Source: Holophagae bacterium (GTDB taxonomy: Bacteria; Acidobacteriota; Thermoanaerobaculia; Thermoanaerobaculales; Sulfomarinibacteraceae). Taken from it: DNA of 9,376 nt. A model generated the notes under the pieces. It had not been told where the DNA came from. It worked only from the letters and a program-made list of their open reading frames with translations, and searched no databases. The position numbers and the translations under genes are program-made. The DNA is taken from assembly GCA_030609785.1 (NCBI GenBank), contig JAUWTC010000060.1, positions 1-9,376 of the forward strand. The letters are read 5' to 3'. Shown here piece after piece: positions 4,531 through 9,376 of the stretch (the stretch's first letter is position 1; every line of letters starts with the position of its first letter).

Positions 4531-6183
4531 ATGTCGATGGAAAAGCGAATCCTGATCGCCTTTGTGCTATCAGCCATCATCTTTGCCATATGGTCCGTGA
4601 TCTTTCCTCCACCCAAACCGGCACGCCCCCGGGCGGTTGAGACGACGACCAGGCCGGCAGAGAGTCTTCCCGAACAAAAGGCGACGATTGAGGGCGAAGA
4701 GGCCGTGCCCGACACCGCTACGGAGAGTCTTCTCGGCGCCACGGATGGCGGACAGGCGCGGATGATCGAGGTGTCCAACGAGGTGATGGATCTCGCCTTC
4801 AATACGCAAGGTGCCGCAATTGAACGGTTGGTTCTCAAGGAATTCGACAATGTTGATGGAGAGCCCCTGGACCTGATTCAATCAGTGGTCCATCCTCAAA
4901 GAACGCTGCCACTTCAGATGGTCATCGATGGGTCCCCCGACACAAGGGTGTATGAGGCCAGTCAGACGGGCGGCCTCCTGACGTTCACCTGGGCGGACGG
5001 CGCGGGACGGTCCGTCATCAAGAGGGTCTCGATGGACCGAGGATATGGTCTGCGCGTCTCGGTCGAAGTGACCGGTCCAGACCGCAACAACGTGATGAGT
5101 CTCGGCACGGGCATGCGAGACACAGGCCCCATCGAAAGGGCCAACCGTTTTGCGACGTGGGGTGACGCAACGATAGCGACGGTTGAGGACAAAGAGGAAT
5201 ATCGTCGAGAAAAGGTTGACGGCCAGATCTCGGTTGTGCCCTCAGGACTGAAGTTCGCCGGCTTTGAAGACACTTATTTCCTCAGCGTCTTCCGCCCAGA
5301 AACCGACGTGTCCGAAGTCTTGATTGAAGGACTCAACCTGACCGAGATTAACGAAAAGGGAGAAGAGGCGGAACTCCCGGTCCTTCGTGTCGATCTTGTT
5401 TCTTCTTCGGGCGTATTCAAAGGAGAGCTCTTCTCCGCACCGAAAGAGTATGACCTCTTGCAAAACGAGGGTGGAGGGCTGGAAGAAACCCTGCATTTTG
5501 GAATCTTCCATCCGATCGCGGTGATCTTTTTGAGGGTTCTGCGATGGATTCATGGTTACGTTGGAAACTGGGGTTGGGCCATTGTCCTCCTGACTATTGG
5601 TATTCGTTTGGCCCTCTTCCCATTGATGCACAAGTCGACCGTGTCGATGCGACGAATGCAGAAGGTTCAGCCCAAGGTCAAGGTGATCCAGGAGAAATAC
5701 AAGAAGAACAAGACCGACCCCCAGGTTCGGCAGAAAATGAACCAGGAGACGATGGCGCTTTACAAAGAGGAAGGGGTCAACCCGGTCGGGGGATGTCTCC
5801 CGATGTTGGTTCAAATGCCGATCCTCTTTGCGCTTTACACACTATTTGCCCACGCGATAGAACTCCGGCATGCCCCATTCATCTGGTGGATCACTGATTT
5901 GAGCGCAAAGGATCCGATCTATATCACGCCGGTATTGATGACGGCGACGATGTGGTTGCAGCAACGCCTTGCGCCTCAGGCCGGAGACCCCAACCAGATG
6001 CGCATGATGCGGATGATGCCCCTGGTTTTTGGAATCATGTTCTTGGGGTTCCCCGCAGGCCTGGTGCTGTATTGGTTGACAAACAATGTTGTTTCGATCC
6101 TCCAACAAGAGGTTACCCTTCATCTGGTAGGTGAGCGCAAAATGCCAGGTGGTGGGCGGCGGCAGAAGAAAGGGAAAAAGTGA
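4531..6183 (+). CDS. yidC: Membrane protein insertase YidC
   Basis: YidC (Oxa1/Alb3 family) inserts proteins into the inner membrane, alone or with SecYEG. The 550-residue product has the diderm layout. An N-terminal membrane anchor (about 5-24) is followed by a proline-rich linker and the large periplasmic P1 domain (about 75-315, ending GELFSAPKEYDLL). The insertase core comes next: TM2 around 347-364 holds the groove arginine in TIGIRLALFP (Arg359), then the charged cytoplasmic hairpin (370-413, QPKVKVIQEKYKKN), TM3 with GGCLPMLVQMPILFALY (420-436), and further segments near 462-478 and 495-523. The C-terminus GGGRRQKKGKK is strongly basic, a feature often linked to ribosome contact. The start has a clear binding site. 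No yidD lies between rnpA and yidC. The stop TGA overlaps the jag start. Confidence 0.97.
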   Translation: MSMEKRILIAFVLSAIIFAIWSVIFPPPKPARPRAVETTTRPAESLPEQKATIEGEEAVPDTATESLLGATDGGQARMIEVSNEVMDLAFNTQGAAIERLVLKEFDNVDGEPLDLIQSVVHPQRTLPLQMVIDGSPDTRVYEASQTGGLLTFTWADGAGRSVIKRVSMDRGYGLRVSVEVTGPDRNNVMSLGTGMRDTGPIERANRFATWGDATIATVEDKEEYRREKVDGQISVVPSGLKFAGFEDTYFLSVFRPETDVSEVLIEGLNLTEINEKGEEAELPVLRVDLVSSSGVFKGELFSAPKEYDLLQNEGGGLEETLHFGIFHPIAVIFLRVLRWIHGYVGNWGWAIVLLTIGIRLALFPLMHKSTVSMRRMQKVQPKVKVIQEKYKKNKTDPQVRQKMNQETMALYKEEGVNPVGGCLPMLVQMPILFALYTLFAHAIELRHAPFIWWITDLSAKDPIYITPVLMTATMWLQQRLAPQAGDPNQMRMMRMMPLVFGIMFLGFPAGLVLYWLTNNVVSILQQEVTLHLVGERKMPGGGRRQKKGKK

Positions 6184-6782
6184 TGGAACCGACTGACCAT
6201 CGTTTTCGGGGTGGCAACCTGGACGAGAGCCTGACCGCCGCGTGCGCCGGCCTTCGAGCCCATATTGGTGAGATTCAGTATGAGATCCTCGAGGAAGACC
6301 GAGATGGGGTGATGATCGAAGCGAGGGTCGATCCCATGGCGGTTTTGGGGTTGTTTCTCTCGGAGATATTCAAGGCCGGGGACCTCGACCTCCAGGTCAG
6401 GCTGTCGGACGGCCCGGAGGCGTTGGGGGGCGAACTCAGTGGGGACGACCTCAGGACGCTGACGGCGGGACTGGGAAAGGGCCTGGATGCCCTCCAGTAC
6501 CTCTGTAACCGGGTGTTGAACCGGCGGCTTCAAGATCATGTTCCGGTCCACCTCGATGGCGACGGCTACAAAGAGCGAAGGGCCCTCAAACTCCAAGACG
6601 AAGCGGAGTCGGCGGCCGACAAGGCGATGGAGCGGAGGGGCCCAGTGACGATCGGACCATTCACTCCCGCAGCGCGGCGAGAGATTCACCTCGCCCTGGC
6701 CGACGATCCGGATGTCGAGACCATTTCCGATGGCCAAGGATTTCTCAAGCGGATTGTCGTCCGACCTCTCGGGCGGCGCTGA
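6183..6782 (+). CDS. jag: Jag/KhpB-type RNA-binding protein (Jag-N, KH and R3H domains)
   Basis: Jag (SpoIIIJ-associated, KhpB, EloR) is a cytoplasmic RNA-binding protein usually encoded after yidC and linked in some bacteria to cell elongation. With ATG 6183 it is 199 residues; a GTG at 6180 would add one. The N-terminal part (about 10-50, GGNLDESLTAACAGL) resembles Jag-N, though its typical FLG turn is not evident. The KH region is recognised by LDALQYLCNRVLNRR (101-115). The R3H domain is at 158-195, with Arg165 and His169 in the R-x3-H motif (ARREIHLALADDP). The KH GxxG loop appears as AGLG (95-98), lacking the first glycine and the usual basic residues, so RNA binding by this domain may be weak. 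The start shares one base with the yidC stop. Its last 53 bases overlap mnmE. Confidence 0.9.
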   Translation: MEPTDHRFRGGNLDESLTAACAGLRAHIGEIQYEILEEDRDGVMIEARVDPMAVLGLFLSEIFKAGDLDLQVRLSDGPEALGGELSGDDLRTLTAGLGKGLDALQYLCNRVLNRRLQDHVPVHLDGDGYKERRALKLQDEAESAADKAMERRGPVTIGPFTPAARREIHLALADDPDVETISDGQGFLKRIVVRPLGRR

Positions 6783-8076
6783 CACGATCGTCGCACGGGC
6801 GACGGCAGCCGGCGCTGGTGCGCTGGCTGTGATTCGTGTTAGCGGTCCGGAAACCTGCCGATTGGCCGGGATTCTATGCCCGGACATCAACATGGAGTCG
6901 CCCTGGCGCGCCTGCGTGGTTCGGCTTCAGGAGGAGGGAGGCGCCTTTCTTGAAGAAGCGATCGCAATTCCTTATAGGGCGCCGAGGAGTTATACCGGCG
7001 AGGACATGCTGGAGTTGATGGTCCATGGGTCTCGGTGGATTGTTGATGCCGTTGTAGGGACCATAATTTCCGCCGGTGCACGACAGGCCGCTCCTGGGGA
7101 GTTCACCCGGCGGGCTGTTGCCAACGGCAAAATGGACCTGGTCCAAGCCGAGGCAGTCAACGAGGTCATTCAAGCGGAGACCGAATGGCAGGCCCGCATG
7201 GCCAGAGAACAGCTCCACGGGGCATTGTCGCAGGAGTTTGGTGCCCTGAGGAACGCCCTTGTTGCCTTCTTGGCTGAGGTCGAAGGGTCGTTGGATTTCG
7301 AGGAACAAGGTGTTGCGGTTGACGATGAGGCGCAGGAACGGGCCCGGACGGGCTGTGTGGCTCAAGTCGACGCGTTGTTGGTGACCGTGGGCGCCGGGGT
7401 TCGGGTCCGGGAGGGGGCCCGTGTCGTGATCATAGGGAAGCCCAATTCGGGGAAGTCGACACTATTTAATGCGCTCCTTGCGCGGGAACGGGCCATTGTG
7501 GCGCCAACGCCAGGGACAACCCGGGACGTTCTCGAGGCCGACCTCGAAATCGAGGGCCTTCCGGTGGTTTTGGTGGACACGGCGGGCATTCGGGAGGTGG
7601 CAGACCCCACGGAGGCCGAAGGCGTCAGGCGAGCGCGCCGAGAGGAAGGGCGGGCAGATCTCATCCTGGCTCTTCATGGTGCGGATGATGGTAAAGTCCC
7701 TTGGTTTCAAGAGGTTGAGGCTACAGAAAGGCAGCTGAACGTCGTCAGCAAGGCGGACCTGGCAGAACAACCGACCGAAGGAGCGTTGGCCATTTCCTGT
7801 CTGACCGGCCAAGGGGTGGACCGACTGCGGGAGGAGATACACCAACGGGTGGCGGCGCCGGTATGGGCGATGAGCGGCTCGGTTGCGGTCAATGTGCGGC
7901 ATTCCGAGGCCCTGCTCCGCGCACGAGAACACCTGGAGAGTATTGTTTCCGCGCCCCAAGAGGTGGCCGCATTAGAAATTCGGTCGGCGATGCTGGCGTT
8001 GGACGAGGTCTTGGGCTCAGTGGACGACGACGAAGTCCTTGATGCCGTCTTTTCGACCTTTTGTGTCGGCAAGTGA
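6730..8076 (+). CDS. mnmE: tRNA modification GTPase MnmE (TrmE)
   Basis: MnmE works with MnmG to install (carboxymethyl)aminomethyl groups at C5 of wobble uridine 34 in certain tRNAs, using a methylene/formyl-tetrahydrofolate carbon and GTP hydrolysis. From ATG 6730 it has 448 residues. The folate-binding N-terminal domain starts DTIVARATAAGAGALAVIRVSGP. The G domain has P-loop GKPNSGKST (236-244), TPGTTRD (260-266), DTAG (283-286) and a G4 motif SKAD (340-343) in place of NKxD. The C-terminus FCVGK keeps the invariant catalytic cysteine (Cys445). In-frame alternatives are ATG 6712 and TTG 6754; none has a good ribosome-binding site, and all lie inside jag, so overlap with jag is unavoidable and translational coupling is likely. 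mnmG follows after seven bases. Confidence 0.96.
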   Translation: MAKDFSSGLSSDLSGGADTIVARATAAGAGALAVIRVSGPETCRLAGILCPDINMESPWRACVVRLQEEGGAFLEEAIAIPYRAPRSYTGEDMLELMVHGSRWIVDAVVGTIISAGARQAAPGEFTRRAVANGKMDLVQAEAVNEVIQAETEWQARMAREQLHGALSQEFGALRNALVAFLAEVEGSLDFEEQGVAVDDEAQERARTGCVAQVDALLVTVGAGVRVREGARVVIIGKPNSGKSTLFNALLARERAIVAPTPGTTRDVLEADLEIEGLPVVLVDTAGIREVADPTEAEGVRRARREEGRADLILALHGADDGKVPWFQEVEATERQLNVVSKADLAEQPTEGALAISCLTGQGVDRLREEIHQRVAAPVWAMSGSVAVNVRHSEALLRAREHLESIVSAPQEVAALEIRSAMLALDEVLGSVDDDEVLDAVFSTFCVGK

Positions 8077-8083
8077 GAACACC

Positions 8084-9376
8084 ATGGTAAAGACCTGGGA
8101 CGTTGTCGTTGTCGGTGCAGGGCATGCCGGCATTGAAGCGGCGATGGCGGCAGCGCGGATGGGTGCGACCGTGTGTGTTGTCACCCTTCATAAAGAGACT
8201 ATCGGCCAGATGCCGTGTAATCCGGCAGCAGGGGGCATCGGCAAGGGGCACCTGGTCGCCGAACTTGACGCATTGGGGGGCATTCAAGGTTGGGCGGTTG
8301 ACCGATCGGGGATTCAGTTCAGACGGCTCAACGCGTCAAGGGGTCCGGCCGTGTGGGGCCCAAGAGCCCAGTGCGACAAGGAGCGCTACAGTCTTTTGAT
8401 GCGCCGCCTCTTGGCTCGAACCCGGGGCATAACCATCATCGAGGGCGAAGCAAAAAGCGTCCTTCTTGAGCGGGGGCGGGCCTCCGGTGTGGGTTTGGCG
8501 GGAGGGCAGTCGATTCGGGGCGAATGTGTCATTTTGACGACCGGAACCTTCCTGGGCGGTGTGCTCCACACAGGGGATGATCGGCGGGAAGGCGGCCGTT
8601 TTGGAGAGCGCCCCAGTGTCGGTCTCGGAGAAAACCTTCGGGCCATGGGATTGGAGTTGCGGCGATTCAAGACGGGGACACCACCACGGCTTGACCGAAA
8701 CAGCCTGGATTACACAAAGTTGGAGATTCAGGAGGGGGATCGCGACCCGCAACCTTTTTCATGGAGGACGCAGGCGGTGGCCAACAAAGCGGTCTGTTGG
8801 GTGGGTCGCACACCAGAGGTTGTTCGAGACATTATCGAAGAAAACCTTGACCGGTCGCCGCTCTTTGGGGGCCGGATTGATGGTGTGGGGCCCAGGTATT
8901 GTCCGTCAATCGAAGACAAGGTCGTTCGCTTTCCCCACCACAAGGAACACACGGTCTTCCTGGAACCGGAGACGTTGGACGGTCCCAGCATGTATGTCAA
9001 TGGGCTCTCCACCTCCCTCCCGGCCGACGTTCAGGAGAAAGTGGTTCGAGCCGTTCCCGGCTTTGAGGGGGCCTCATTCATTCGCTATGGCTACGCGGTT
9101 GAGTACGACGTTGTGGCCCCAAGGCAGGTTGGGCACGATCTTCAGGTGTCGTCGGTTCCCGCCCTTTATTTGGCAGGACAGATTATGGGAACTTCGGGCT
9201 ATGAGGAGGCGGCCGCGTTGGGGTTTGTCGCCGGAGTTAACGCAGTGGCGTCACTGCGGGAGACCCCGGGGTTTCGATTGGGACGGGAACAGGCCTACAA
9301 CGGTGTTCTGGTTGATGACCTGGTCAACCGAGAACATCGGGAACCCTATCGAATGTTCACGTCTCGCGCCGAACAC
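8084..9376 (+). CDS. mnmG: tRNA uridine-5-carboxymethylaminomethyl modification enzyme MnmG (GidA), 3' end outside window
   Basis: MnmG is the FAD- and NADH-dependent partner of MnmE in wobble-uridine modification. The frame runs from ATG 8084 to the window edge without a stop: 431 codons of about 620 expected. It opens with the FAD-binding Rossmann motif VVVVGAGHAGIEAA (7-20), then MPCNPAAGGIGKGHL with the first conserved cysteine (Cys45), RFKTGTPPRLD, the family signature GPRYCPSIEDKVVRF with the second conserved cysteine (Cys273), MYVNGLSTSLP, LAGQIMGTSGYEEAAALG (usually GQINGT, so Met replaces Asn), and REPYRMFTSRAEH at the edge. It starts seven bases after mnmE with a weak GTGAG upstream. 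Adjacent mnmE and mnmG fits a common supply of the two subunits of one complex. Confidence 0.97.
   Translation, partial: MVKTWDVVVVGAGHAGIEAAMAAARMGATVCVVTLHKETIGQMPCNPAAGGIGKGHLVAELDALGGIQGWAVDRSGIQFRRLNASRGPAVWGPRAQCDKERYSLLMRRLLARTRGITIIEGEAKSVLLERGRASGVGLAGGQSIRGECVILTTGTFLGGVLHTGDDRREGGRFGERPSVGLGENLRAMGLELRRFKTGTPPRLDRNSLDYTKLEIQEGDRDPQPFSWRTQAVANKAVCWVGRTPEVVRDIIEENLDRSPLFGGRIDGVGPRYCPSIEDKVVRFPHHKEHTVFLEPETLDGPSMYVNGLSTSLPADVQEKVVRAVPGFEGASFIRYGYAVEYDVVAPRQVGHDLQVSSVPALYLAGQIMGTSGYEEAAALGFVAGVNAVASLRETPGFRLGREQAYNGVLVDDLVNREHREPYRMFTSRAEH

Noticed and set aside
5242..5814. A 190-codon minus-strand open frame opposite yidC
   Set aside because: Its His/Leu-rich product is the mirror of yidC coding sequence with no family signature.
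6120..6893. A 257-codon minus-strand open frame across the end of yidC, jag and the start of mnmE
   Set aside because: It is antisense to three well-supported genes and looks like low-complexity shadow translation.

Overview
The window is a bacterial chromosomal replication-origin neighbourhood in its classic gene order. It has two arms that read away from each other. The left arm (minus strand, positions 1 to 3842) reads dnaA, dnaN, recF and then, at the very edge, what looks like the first codons of gyrB. The right arm (plus strand, 4004 to the end) reads rpmH, rnpA, yidC, jag, mnmE (trmE) and the first two thirds of mnmG (gidA). Every long open frame that is not one of these genes is a shadow of one of them. 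There are no insertion sequences, phage genes, tRNAs, rRNAs or CRISPR arrays.

The left arm is the replication module: initiator DnaA, the DNA polymerase III sliding clamp, the RecF gap-repair loader and probably DNA gyrase B. The 259-bp dnaA-dnaN gap is the best candidate for oriC. It is AT-rich compared with the genes and holds a cluster of degenerate DnaA boxes, including three in the same orientation at exact 11-bp spacing and an opposing set at 12/11 bp. Sampled hand counts also show plus-strand G/C bias changing sign between dnaN and dnaA. The right arm is the translation, RNA-processing and membrane-insertion module: ribosomal protein L34, RNase P protein, the YidC insertase, the RNA-binding protein Jag/KhpB, and the MnmE/MnmG pair that modifies wobble uridines of tRNA. 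Its genes are packed with overlaps or gaps of only a few bases, so this is almost certainly one operon. A sigma70-type promoter is visible just upstream of rpmH.

The organism looks like a diderm (Gram-negative type) bacterium, because YidC carries the large periplasmic P1 domain after its first membrane segment. The DNA is moderately GC-rich (mid to upper 50s percent by eye). I cannot name a phylum. The small yidD gene usually found between rnpA and yidC is absent.

This is a conserved housekeeping region and I see no new multi-gene system in it. The points most worth a second look are: (1) the rnpA frame stays open through the whole of rpmH up to a start just before the rpmH start, the nested arrangement known from Thermus; (2) the phased DnaA-box arrays in the candidate origin; (3) residue changes at normally conserved positions in Jag (KH loop), MnmE (G4 motif), DnaA (DNA-recognition helix) and MnmG.
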